Origin: Ichthyosporea sp. XGB-2017a
Taxonomy: Eukaryota > Opisthokonta > Ichthyosporea
Direction of reading: 5' to 3'
Assembly: GCA_002811675.1 (NCBI GenBank)
Contig: PDIM01010354.1
Coordinates: 11,857-36,009, forward strand
DNA: 24,153 bases
Under the pieces are notes generated by a model. It worked only from the letters and a program-made list of their open reading frames with translations. It did not search any database and had not been told where the DNA came from. Shown one piece after another: positions 1-8,244 of the stretch. Every line of letters begins with the position of its first letter. Positions within the stretch are counted from its first letter, which is position 1. Position numbers and translations under genes: made by a program.

Positions 1-296
1 TGCTTTCCTCTCCCATGCAGTTCTGGAACCGAACCACCGATACGTATCATGATATCGTCACGGAGGACACCAAGCTTGTTCACGAGAGTAACTTCTGGAA
101 GGAGTATGAAGTGACCCTGCGCATTACTCACTATGAGCAGTCGCAACATATTACAGGTCAGTTTGCTATTGATTACCGACGAAACTACTTCTTGGTTCTG
201 GACTGGAGTAAAGATGACCAAGGTCCTGTTTGGACCCCGCAAATCACCCAATTCACTGCCATTTACGAAGGACCTTGTCCACAAGCTGGCTGTTAG
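1..296 (+). CDS. 3' end of an unrecognised protein-coding gene
   Basis: The frame is open from the left edge (codons from base 3) to a TAG at 294-296, giving about 97 residues. The fragment is rich in aromatic and charged residues (FWNRTTDTYHD, TQFTAIYEGPCPQAGC) and carries one N-glycosylation sequon (NRT). Its two C-terminal cysteines could suit an extracellular domain, but I recognise no family. The first 20 bases are a pyrimidine-rich run ending in CAG, which resembles a 3' splice site, so this may be a terminal exon starting near base 21 rather than an internal slice of an uninterrupted ORF. An AATAAA at 390-395 lies 94 bases beyond the stop and supports this as a real gene end. Confidence 0.5.
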   Translation, partial: LSSPMQFWNRTTDTYHDIVTEDTKLVHESNFWKEYEVTLRITHYEQSQHITGQFAIDYRRNYFLVLDWSKDDQGPVWTPQITQFTAIYEGPCPQAGC

Positions 297-389
297 AATG
301 TCCGTATGACGATTTCTTTCGGTGATCGGCTAAAGAAACACATCCCATCAAAGTGTTTGTGCAACCAAAATGAAAAACAGGATTTGTGT

Positions 390-395
390 AATAAA
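390..395 (+). terminator. candidate poly(A) signal for the left-edge gene
   Basis: This is an AATAAA hexamer 94 bases after the TAG of the partial gene. A T-rich run follows at once (about 402-416), as expected of a downstream processing element. Confidence 0.4.
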
Positions 396-412
396 ATATC
401 CTTTTTTTTCTC

Positions 413-451
413 TTTTCCAACAATTACTTCTATTTTCCAACAATTACTTCT
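413..451. repeat. two-copy 20-bp-period direct repeat
   Basis: A 19-base string containing CCAACAATTACTTCT occurs at 413-431 and again at 433-451. It lies in the AT-rich spacer between two convergent genes. The rest of 297-644 shows no coding pattern. Confidence 0.6.
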
Positions 452-629
452 CTTTCTCCACATTTCAAGGACCTTTAGACCAAGCTGTTGTTGTCAATAT
501 TTTCCCTACAAAGTACAAACGAAGCTCTGTGAGAATTTTGGGAGGCCTACAAAGAACAAACAAGAGTGGTCAATTGAGCGATTGAGGTAGCCTTTCCTTT
601 TATAATTATTTAGTTCGCACCAAATATAC

Positions 630-635
630 TTTATT
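630..635 (-). terminator. candidate poly(A) signal for the 645-2333 gene
   Basis: TTTATT on the plus strand reads AATAAA on the minus strand, only 9 bases after the stop codon. Very short 3' UTRs recur for other minus-strand genes in this window. Confidence 0.45.
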
Positions 636-644
636 GAGTTGGTT

Positions 645-2333
645 CTAGCATATGAGCTCCACCACGAACCCGGGAGCATCTGAGTTGTGCAGGGATGGAC
701 ATTTCTTCACAAACGCGATTTGGTCCCCTTCAAGGGAACTGCCTGGAGAGGGGAAGGTAAGTGAGGAGGAGGAGGAGGAGTACCTTTTTGGATCATCTCC
801 TTTCCATCCAATTGCCGTATCAATATCGGAGAGGGCTGGGAAGGTACCCGTCTCTACTGTCATCGACCTGAACACCCCAATGGGGGCCCCCTCCGACAGA
901 AGTTCTGGGATGTTAGTGAAACTCACTACAGTCTCCTCTTCGTTACTTTGAACCTCCACATCAACAGTATAGTCAAAACGAGTGTCCTCGCTGTCTTCCA
1001 CTCGAGGTGCTTTGTACACGATAGAAGCTTTAAACCCGGAAGAGGTAAAGCTGGTGATGTTAAAGTGCCGCACAGGCTGTACTGGTCGTGAGTCTGTATA
1101 ATTTGCCATCTTTCCGAACACGAAGGAAGCCCCAAAGGGTATTTGCAGAAAGTCGCCTGACGGGTAAGGAACGATGCGGATATTTCCATCTTCGTACATG
1201 ACAAATGTTTGCACAAGCTGGTCAATGAAATTATCGTGTCGCAATTGTGAAAAGGCAGAGAAACTGGACGAACAGTCCTCCTCACCTCCCGTCACCTTGG
1301 TGCACAGCAGAGAGGGGTAACGGTACCAAAAGTCCTCGTACGATGCCTCCACCACCTGTTTGTTGGTGGCATAAAGAGTATCCCGCTTGATTGGCACCGT
1401 AGGACGTCCTTCAGCTTCGATTCTGTCAAAGGAAACACTGGCATCGAGGTTTTGGCTCTCCACCTGGATGGTCAGCATGTTCGCGTAGCACCCTTCGACC
1501 TTTAAAAGATCAGGGATTTCCACTGTCAGCATCTTCCCTTCATCATCCGGAGATATGTCAAACGTACCAAGTGTCTTTGGGGAGGAAGAAGGAAGTGATG
1601 TTTGGAAGGAAACCGTCATGGACAGGCCACTCTTCCCATCTCCTCCCATAGACTTGACCTTTCCAATGTAGAAGTGAACATCCGTCCCCTTGGCACCAAT
1701 GAGTCCCCTCTGGTCATCATTCAACCAGCCAGTAAAACGAAGAGTAACGGTTTCGGAGGCGGACAGGGACTTTGGCATGTCCGTGGCGGTATTGTTCGGA
1801 GTAGCACACTCCTGAGCAAAGCCTGGCTGAGCAAAGGGCACATAGAAGTCGACCAGGGGAGAGAAAGGCGAGCCAGGCTGTGATGTGGTGACATTGTTAG
1901 TCGATGATGCATTGGACCCAAACCCGGCAATGTCAAACACTTTGTAACTCAAACTGCTCCCACAGTTTGTGAAATTTGCTTTGAAGTGATGAATGTCTTG
2001 CTTTGCAATCGGATGGAAAGCTCTGATGCGAAACCCAGTTGCTCCATGAGCTCGACTGCTGTTCGCTCCATGAGAGGCCACAAACAGTCCTGCCTTGACG
2101 TTATCCAGCTCTTGGCATTGGGTGAAGTAGCTGTCATCTTTGAGAACTATGCGTGGGCAGATGTGATCATCACCACTGGGGGAGGGGGCCTTGAAGATTT
2201 GCTTTTCTTTTAAAATAGTAATCGCTTCATCAGTGGAGAGGCAGCCATGGAGTGCCCCAGTGGAGTCGATGGTGTTATAGTGCCAGCATAACAGACAGAC
2301 ACCTAAGAGGAAAATGGGGAATACGAAGCGCAT
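645..2333 (-). CDS. secreted glycoprotein of unknown family (562 aa)
   Basis: The ATG at 2333 opens a 562-residue frame ending in TAG. Residues 1-25 look like a signal peptide (MRFVFPIFLLGVCLLCW core), and no later membrane segment or GPI tail is visible, so I infer secretion or retention in the lumen or extracellular matrix. There are at least eight N-glycosylation sequons (for example NSS about 91, NFT about 120, NAS about 141, NYT about 411, NIT about 425) and scattered cysteines suited to disulfides. Beta-rich alternating segments dominate, and a serine run sits near residues 519-524. I recognise no family and no catalytic motif. The gene is divergent from the glycosyltransferase at 3386 and convergent with the left-edge gene. 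It could be a cell-wall or adhesion protein, but that is a guess from topology only. Confidence 0.85.
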   Translation of the reverse strand: MRFVFPIFLLGVCLLCWHYNTIDSTGALHGCLSTDEAITILKEKQIFKAPSPSGDDHICPRIVLKDDSYFTQCQELDNVKAGLFVASHGANSSRAHGATGFRIRAFHPIAKQDIHHFKANFTNCGSSLSYKVFDIAGFGSNASSTNNVTTSQPGSPFSPLVDFYVPFAQPGFAQECATPNNTATDMPKSLSASETVTLRFTGWLNDDQRGLIGAKGTDVHFYIGKVKSMGGDGKSGLSMTVSFQTSLPSSSPKTLGTFDISPDDEGKMLTVEIPDLLKVEGCYANMLTIQVESQNLDASVSFDRIEAEGRPTVPIKRDTLYATNKQVVEASYEDFWYRYPSLLCTKVTGGEEDCSSSFSAFSQLRHDNFIDQLVQTFVMYEDGNIRIVPYPSGDFLQIPFGASFVFGKMANYTDSRPVQPVRHFNITSFTSSGFKASIVYKAPRVEDSEDTRFDYTVDVEVQSNEEETVVSFTNIPELLSEGAPIGVFRSMTVETGTFPALSDIDTAIGWKGDDPKRYSSSSSSLTFPSPGSSLEGDQIAFVKKCPSLHNSDAPGFVVELIC

Positions 2334-3385
2334 CTTGGGATCTTCCAGAAATAATGATCAGACTGAGTTAGACTAAATATAAATAGATTGATCCTGCTTG
2401 TTTCCTTTTGCTTGTTCAGGAGCACAGAAGAACAGGCAGAGCGAGAAAGATATATCATCCTTGGGTGATTGTTTGAGGCCGGGCTGGCCAGTCGAGTGAG
2501 GAGGGGCTATTCTCTAAAGCCTTTCTTTGGAATGGGGGGGAAGGATGAAGAGAAGGTCTGGCCGGATAACATTAAGGGATAATTAAGGGACAATTAAGGG
2601 ATAATTAAGGGACAATTAAGGGATAATTAAGGGATAAGTCTCTGTGTATGTGTGTGGTGTGAAACACATGTCATTGTGCCACTACACTCTCCCGTCTAGT
2701 TTCAAACAAGATACCGAGCTGGGAAGAATTATATCTCCTCAAACTACACTGTAATTAGACATACATTTGAAAAGGTCTTTAGGTTCAGTTTCTGGGTGTG
2801 AACTATGGTCTATGGTCTATGAACTATGCGGTATTCCCCGCCTCCCGGCCTTTTCCCTTCTATAGCTTCTGCACCCTAAAGTTCCCTAACATTTTCAACT
2901 TGGTGGGCCGGTGGTCACTGGTCTTGGCGCCTGTCAGTTCAAAGGGTGGTCTTTTCCTTAGGCCTTGATATAAGTCGGCCTGTAGAACCAGCTTATTCTT
3001 TCGCTAATTCCATTTTCCCTTCTTGTTCGCAGTTCGCGACGTCCATCAACTGTACATGTAGCTTCAGTTATGTAGTTACAGGTGCTATGTGCAGAATTGG
3101 GGCTTACAGGGACCAGCCGAGTATTCGTGTCCTCTGTTTTGTGACCCTTAAATGGATACTACTTCCTCCATCCTATCCTCCAACCCCTCCTTCCTCCATC
3201 CTCCCACAGTTTCTTGTGCTCCGCCCTTTGTTAATTCGCTAGACTCTATCAACTTTCTTACTTCACAAAACTGTTTTATTTTCTTCAAAATCAATGATTT
3301 TTATCATCCTGTCTTCGTCTGATTTGATTCATAAATCTTGTCTTTTCTTTTTGTTTTTTTTTAGAGAGAGAGGGATAAAAACAAC
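2334..3385. other. divergent intergenic region (1.05 kb)
   Basis: The region separates two divergently transcribed genes. It holds an 11-bp minisatellite (2571-2636), an AT-rich TATAAATA string at 2377-2384 about 45 bases upstream of the minus-strand ATG, a short TATGGTC/CTATG direct repeat near 2800-2826, and a T-rich run followed by a purine (AG) run just before the ATG at 3386. One plus-strand open frame (2946-3242) starts at GTG, is low in complexity at its end and resembles nothing, so I do not call it. Confidence 0.5.
2571..2636. repeat. minisatellite, six 11-bp units
   Basis: Six consecutive units of ATTAAGGGAYA run head to tail. The variable base alternates T, C, T, C, T, T, so units 1-4 read as two copies of a 22-bp higher-order unit. 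It is not a canonical telomeric repeat. Confidence 0.9.
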
Positions 3386-6300
3386 ATGCTATTTACATTT
3401 CTTGGCATCTTCTACCTCGTGTTCACCATTCTCTTCCTCGTTGGAGGTGTTTGGATGACAAAGATTCTCTACTTTACTTCTGGATTTATTCTTATCTCCC
3501 TGCCTGCCTTCCAATCGAATGCTCTGCAAATCTTCAATGACCTTGCCCCTTCCGTGTTTGCCCCGGCCACCCCATACGAGTCCTGGCTCATCGCCGGCAC
3601 TATTGGAGGTTTTGCCCTCACCAGAGATTCAAGAATGATCCGGATGCTGGTGGTCACTGTGACCACTGGAGCCGTCACATCCCTCCTACTCTTTTCCTTT
3701 ATCAACTACTCCTCCTCCTCCTACTCTTCCGCACCCCTTCCCGTGTCGGACATCTACGGCCATCTGGTCAGTTCGTATCAGGACACTAACAGACGCATCA
3801 GCGTGGCTGTCAAGTATGTCCTCTTGACTCTCCCGGCGGTCATCTACGCACTGCTGTATGCAATCAGACGATGCCGTCTGTATGGTCTGGCCCTTGGTAC
3901 CTCTGTGCTGAGTGGCTACTGCGCCATCCTGGCCCTGGAATTCCTCCAGGTATTCGATGAGTACTACTTTGTGAACTTCCAAGGATTCATTGATGTGTTT
4001 GCGAAAGTAGACCACGGATCCGTATGTTTCCTTTCTATCTCCCCTAGCCCCCTTGTAGAGTCGCCTGCTTCTGAGGACTCTTTGGTGGTGAACTCATGCC
4101 TGTTAAGGCACATCATCTGGTCCTGTGTGGCGGCCATTGGGTTTATCTTGCAGGTCATTATAGCACAGTGTGCTCTGCGAGAGCTTCCCGCCTCGTGTCG
4201 TCCCAAGGAGCGGCTGCCCAAGCCTTTGAGAAAGGTACACTTTCTGAACAATGACAGCACCAGCAGTCTGTTGACCGACACCTGTTCCAAAGATAATCAG
4301 GGAGAGAGATTCGCGGATTTCTTGGGAAGCAATGGATATTTTCAGTGTGCTGAAAAGTGTAAGACCAAAGGATCCGAAGGGAAGCAAGCTGAGGTTCTGG
4401 AGTGTGATATTGAGGCCGGTCAGGGTGCTGAGAACAGCAGTTGCCAATCGTATGTGGATCTTTCTCAGATCCCAGATCCCATATCTAGTACCCTCATCAT
4501 CGGGCTAATGTACGCCATGTTTGTTTTTTGTATTTTGGCCGTCATGCTGTCTGTAGATTGGGTCTTCTCTTCCACCATCTTTGCCACCATTTTTGTGGTA
4601 TCCTTTTCGGTTGCCTTTCGAACGGTTGTGGATGCGTTGTTTGAAGTTGTGATGTACTATCTGGTTCGGATTTTCAGCAAAGTGAATCGGCAAAGGGAAT
4701 CACCTGCTCGAGATTATACCTCGCAGCCTCTCCCGATCCCAAAGTCGATGAAAACACTGATGACTTATTGCCTCTTGTCAAGTAGCAAGAAAGCTTCTGA
4801 GGATTGTTTTGCTTCCATGTACAGCTCTTTCTGCCGTAACATTGATCCGAATGGGCAGTTCCATGCGGTCTGTGTGGCTGCTTCCAATGACATTGATATC
4901 ATCAAGCATGAACTTGAGCTCAGAGACTTGTACAGGGCTCAGCTTGTCAGCGATCTGCATGCATCTTACACCCACGTGATGAAGATGTTTGGAAGCGAAG
5001 AAGGAACCTCTTCGGGAGACTTGAGCAATGACAGGTCGTGCTCAGATGATACATATCTCAATAATGGCTCGGTTGACCGACGGGATTCGGATTCATTGGT
5101 GAGCATCGACCACATTCACCGGAGCTCTATCCAAGAAATGCTAAAGGATTTCGGTCACAATAATGATGCAGAGAATCTGAAGAAATGGTGCGAGAGTATC
5201 CAGGTCACCCTTCGTTACCATCGCATGCTGAAAGTGTGGAAGTTTCTACTTATGCAATGGAAGAATGAATTTCAGATGGAGGAGAGTGCCAATGACTGGC
5301 AAAAATACGCCAAAGGGAAGGCTAAAGCGTTCATACTTGAGCAAAGCAAGTCCTTCATGTACCTGCACAGGACCACGCGTGTGTTGAGGAAGCCTGGCCA
5401 GTACCAAGATGTGATGCAGTTGGCCACATGGGGCAAGGAGAATTTGTTCACGTATGCTAAGCCCGAATATCCACAAGGTAACACACGAGGCAAGAAGGCG
5501 TTTGGAATGGATGGCAATGTGATAAATCCGGATGGCAAGTACAGCGAGAAGGCTTTTGCTGGGCTCGTTGAGCATCTCGGGGCCAAGATTGAAGAGGACA
5601 AAGAGAGAATCCGTAAGGCGGGAGCCGCGTCTTACGGCTGTAAGGATGAAGACTCTGCCCACTGCCCGTACTCCTTTACACTTCTAATGGATTCGGACAC
5701 CAACGCAACGGAAGGCTCGGTTGAAGTTCTTGTGCAATTGGGCTACCACAATCCTTTGCATGGCATTATTCAGCCCATCATTGTGCCCACCGGACTAACT
5801 GTTCTTGAAGAGTCCCGGAAACAAGCCACCCTCTTTTCTAGTGTTGAGAATATGCTTCTCTCGGCTGAGTTCTCCAACAGCACAGTAGAAGAAAGGCAGT
5901 CCAGTGATTCCACTCATTCACTGGGTCGAAAAAGTTCGGGTGGTAGCAGCTCCAACGGCAGTCTTCAAACGAGCAGCAGTGCTGAAGGCTCAGTCAAGTC
6001 CAAAGGCACAGTGGTGAGTAACATTTCTGTTCCCCCAAATAGCTTTACCAATGGCTCTTGGTATTGCTGGAGAACAAAGCTTAAGGATCTTTGTGTTCCA
6101 ATTACTGGCCCGTCCAGAGCCAAAATTCTTGGAAGGTCGTACTTCTATGGAAAGGGTCTGATTAATAACTACGCATACTGTTCTCTAATCATCGGAACAG
6201 AAGAACACCCGAAGAACATACTTCCACTCGATGTGTACTCTCATGATACGTTCGAGTCTTTGTTCTGTAGACCCACCGTGACGGATGCCGTGTACTTCAC

Positions 6301-7438
6301 CGAAGATCCCCCTACAAGTCCTCTAGAGCAGGGTGCCCAGCAAACGCGTTGGCTTACTGGCGAATTGATTAATGCTGCATACCTTTACCCACATGTATTT
6401 GGGCTTCTGTTGCGAAGCCTTCGAGCAGTCTACAAGGGCTTTTCAAAGATCAAAGATCTTGTACGCAGTGCTGATGAAACACCAAAAAAAAAGTTCCCTT
6501 TGGTGCTTACTTCTGCAAAAGATGCAGATAATGACATCAGTAGCAAAGGAACTCATATTGCTTCCTATTTTGCGAAAGAGCCGCTTTTTGTCATTATCGC
6601 CCCTTTCTTTATCTTCTTGGCGCTGATTGTGCAGACGTTCTTCACATCCACACAAAGGCCCATCCCCAATCTGTCCGACTTTTATCATTTGGAAGGGCTT
6701 GCCTTTGAGGCTATGCGAACCGCGCAAAAGAACCCAAAGTATTGGTTTTTCATGTACTTCAAGGACTTTGAATTACAAACAGGCCTTTTGGCTTACATGG
6801 TGGCAGTTTGGATTGCCATTCCATTTTTGTTTAAAGTGATTGAAATTCTGTTCTTTATCGATTATCGCCTGGAAAGCAACGCTGATGATACACCCGGGGA
6901 AGGTAAGGCAAAAGTTATAGAAAAGACATCCATGATATGGCGAAGAAAGGGAATTCACATTGTCCTGGTAACTCTGGAGCTCGTGATTTCCATCTTCAGT
7001 TTCCCTCCTCAAATCCTCATTGCTTCTGGTCGTCTGCTGAAATCGCTCTGGTTCCTGACCAGTGGCAAACTCTCGTGGAAGCCCCAACGTGAAGTCGAAC
7101 ACGAAATACAACAAATCATCCTAAAGGGCAAATGGGCCGTGGCGAAGGCATCCTTCAAACACGGCTGGTTTGTGATGCTGTTCGGATTATTCATTCCTGT
7201 CTGGTTGCTTTATCTTCAGCCCGAGTTGGTCAATGATGGCCAAAGTTTCGATTTGGCATACGGCGCGCCCATATTCGCTGTGTTTGTGGTGGGTATCCTC
7301 TCCTGGGTCGTATACCCGTTCTGGGTGTGGCTGATGACTTTGGAAATGTCTCAACACAACTTGCTCTTCAGATGGGTTTTTGAGCTTGAGGTGGTATTGG
7401 AACGTATCAGAGAGTTTAATCCACACACTCCCCAGTAG
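3386..7438 (+). CDS. polytopic family-2 membrane glycosyltransferase, OpgH/MdoH-like (1350 aa)
   Basis: This is a probable processive beta-glucan synthase using a UDP-sugar at a cytosolic site and passing product through its membrane channel. Seen: about nine hydrophobic segments at residues 1-425, a soluble region to about 1060, then about five more to 1320. Catalytic signatures appear in GT2 order: MDSD (768-771) followed by an HNPLHGIIQP stretch, SHD (952-954), and QQTRW (985-989). The C-terminal part also follows OpgH: a WKPQRE string (1231-1236), then KHGW (1258-1261) and a paired hydrophobic hairpin. OpgH of Gram-negative bacteria, which makes osmoregulated periplasmic beta-1,2-glucan backbones, has DADS, SHD, RRW, WKSPQRE and RHGW equivalents in this order. 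It is much longer than OpgH (about 850 aa) because of an extra N-terminal membrane block and Ser-rich insertions (540-570, 830-890). Linkage and substrate cannot be read from sequence. The ATG at 3386 is the first in frame. AATAAA follows at 7459. Confidence 0.85.
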   Translation: MLFTFLGIFYLVFTILFLVGGVWMTKILYFTSGFILISLPAFQSNALQIFNDLAPSVFAPATPYESWLIAGTIGGFALTRDSRMIRMLVVTVTTGAVTSLLLFSFINYSSSSYSSAPLPVSDIYGHLVSSYQDTNRRISVAVKYVLLTLPAVIYALLYAIRRCRLYGLALGTSVLSGYCAILALEFLQVFDEYYFVNFQGFIDVFAKVDHGSVCFLSISPSPLVESPASEDSLVVNSCLLRHIIWSCVAAIGFILQVIIAQCALRELPASCRPKERLPKPLRKVHFLNNDSTSSLLTDTCSKDNQGERFADFLGSNGYFQCAEKCKTKGSEGKQAEVLECDIEAGQGAENSSCQSYVDLSQIPDPISSTLIIGLMYAMFVFCILAVMLSVDWVFSSTIFATIFVVSFSVAFRTVVDALFEVVMYYLVRIFSKVNRQRESPARDYTSQPLPIPKSMKTLMTYCLLSSSKKASEDCFASMYSSFCRNIDPNGQFHAVCVAASNDIDIIKHELELRDLYRAQLVSDLHASYTHVMKMFGSEEGTSSGDLSNDRSCSDDTYLNNGSVDRRDSDSLVSIDHIHRSSIQEMLKDFGHNNDAENLKKWCESIQVTLRYHRMLKVWKFLLMQWKNEFQMEESANDWQKYAKGKAKAFILEQSKSFMYLHRTTRVLRKPGQYQDVMQLATWGKENLFTYAKPEYPQGNTRGKKAFGMDGNVINPDGKYSEKAFAGLVEHLGAKIEEDKERIRKAGAASYGCKDEDSAHCPYSFTLLMDSDTNATEGSVEVLVQLGYHNPLHGIIQPIIVPTGLTVLEESRKQATLFSSVENMLLSAEFSNSTVEERQSSDSTHSLGRKSSGGSSSNGSLQTSSSAEGSVKSKGTVVSNISVPPNSFTNGSWYCWRTKLKDLCVPITGPSRAKILGRSYFYGKGLINNYAYCSLIIGTEEHPKNILPLDVYSHDTFESLFCRPTVTDAVYFTEDPPTSPLEQGAQQTRWLTGELINAAYLYPHVFGLLLRSLRAVYKGFSKIKDLVRSADETPKKKFPLVLTSAKDADNDISSKGTHIASYFAKEPLFVIIAPFFIFLALIVQTFFTSTQRPIPNLSDFYHLEGLAFEAMRTAQKNPKYWFFMYFKDFELQTGLLAYMVAVWIAIPFLFKVIEILFFIDYRLESNADDTPGEGKAKVIEKTSMIWRRKGIHIVLVTLELVISIFSFPPQILIASGRLLKSLWFLTSGKLSWKPQREVEHEIQQIILKGKWAVAKASFKHGWFVMLFGLFIPVWLLYLQPELVNDGQSFDLAYGAPIFAVFVVGILSWVVYPFWVWLMTLEMSQHNLLFRWVFELEVVLERIREFNPHTPQ

Positions 7439-7458
7439 TATAAAAAATGTATTTGATT

Positions 7459-7464
7459 AATAAA
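7459..7464 (+). terminator. candidate poly(A) signal for the glycosyltransferase gene
   Basis: AATAAA lies 21 bases after the TAG at 7436-7438. Confidence 0.5.
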
Positions 7465-7555
7465 CAACACCGATGGCAGGAGTCGCGCTTGCTTGGATGG
7501 TTTCTTTAACTTAAAATACACACCTTAGTTTTTATCTTCAAAGTGCTTACTAAAT

Positions 7556-7964
7556 ATGCCAGTTCACAACCACACTATTCGTTACTCGCTGAAGATGCCC
7601 GAGTGCCCGATTGAATGGAACGCCTAACGATAGGCTAGCAATTGACTTAACTGAACAGGGGATACTGAAGGACTCTGGCGATTTTCGTGATAAGTACAAA
7701 GATGCAGATATCGGGCACTTTCTCGCTAAGCTGTTTCAGTATCGAGACGAGTACTATGAAATGATGAAGGATCAAGATGCTTTATCTGTTAATGTGTCCA
7801 AAGGGCCCCCAACGGTCAAAAGAGGTGGTCAGGGGGCTCCAAAGAATGGGAATTTCGGGTTAAAAAGAATTGTTAAGTATACCCGAAGTGATCACTCAAA
7901 ACTCTCATTGACAAGTTATTGGGCGACGTTTAACTCTTTGGTTATCATTTCCATCTATGTTTAA
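7556..7964 (+). pseudogene. small ORF pair split by one frame break (unknown protein)
   Basis: An ATG at 7556 opens 23 codons that stop at TAA 7625-7627. The frame one base ahead is open from 7593 to a stop at 7962-7964 and has no ATG before about 7759. Skipping one base near the first stop would join them into a protein of about 135 residues with an acidic, helical middle (for example KLFQYRDEYYEMMKD), a glycine/lysine-rich stretch and a short hydrophobic end. I recognise no family. It could be a real gene with a base-calling insertion, a spliced gene, a frameshifted relic, or chance. An AATAAA at 8159-8164 lies about 195 bases downstream. Confidence 0.3.
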
Positions 7965-7975
7965 ACTTGTGACTG

Positions 7976-7994
7976 AAAGATGCCCTGCATCTTT
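7976..7994. other. stem-loop 1 (8-bp perfect stem, 3-nt loop)
   Basis: The arms AAAGATGC (7976-7983) and GCATCTTT (7987-7994) flank a CCT loop. It begins 12 bases after the stop at 7964. Two more stem-loops follow directly. Confidence 0.6.
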
Positions 7995-8001
7995 TGGCTA
8001 G

Positions 8002-8026
8002 CGTAGTGTTTGCTTCAAGCACTACG
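8002..8026. other. stem-loop 2 (11-bp stem, 3-nt loop)
   Basis: The arms CGTAGTGTTTG (8002-8012) and CAAGCACTACG (8016-8026) pair with a single G-T wobble around a CTT loop. The same compact design as stem-loop 1 and a gap of only 7 bases suggest a structured RNA or terminator-like element, but no known RNA family is evident. Confidence 0.6.
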
Positions 8027-8044
8027 TGAAATGGTTCCTTAAAG

Positions 8045-8062
8045 TTGACAGGACTGTGTCAA
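8045..8062. other. stem-loop 3 (6-bp stem, 6-nt loop)
   Basis: The arms TTGACA (8045-8050) and TGTCAA (8057-8062) enclose GGACTG. It is weaker than the two preceding hairpins and could be chance. Confidence 0.4.
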
Positions 8063-8244
8063 TACAGTTAGATTATCATGAAGAATCCAGTAAGAATCGA
8101 ACTACCGAAATATGTCAATATTTGCATTGGAATGTTCTGGAAAGTATAATGAAAACACAATAAACTATCTATCTTACTATGCACGACTACGTAAATGACT
8201 ATGTGTATCTTTCGCCGCCATTATTGCCCACTCCCCTTTGTCCT

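Noticed and set aside
2377-2384. Perfect TATAAATA on the plus strand
   Set aside because: The nearest plus-strand ATG gene is 1 kb away. On the minus strand it is only a loose TATA-like match upstream of the 2333 start, so I mention it but do not call a promoter.
2946-3242. 98-codon plus-strand open frame upstream of the glycosyltransferase
   Set aside because: It begins at GTG, ends in a Pro/Ser low-complexity run, lies in promoter-like DNA and resembles no protein.
3386-7438. Chitin synthase as the identity of the large glycosyltransferase
   Set aside because: The QQTRW motif is shared with other GT2 enzymes, but the chitin-synthase QxRRW context with its EDR and SWGTKG-type motifs is not seen, while the OpgH-type C-terminal strings are.
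8085-8110. tRNA T-loop-like string on the minus strand (GTTCGATTC)
   Set aside because: The bases flanking the loop do not form the 5-bp T stem, and no acceptor, D or anticodon arm can be placed around it.
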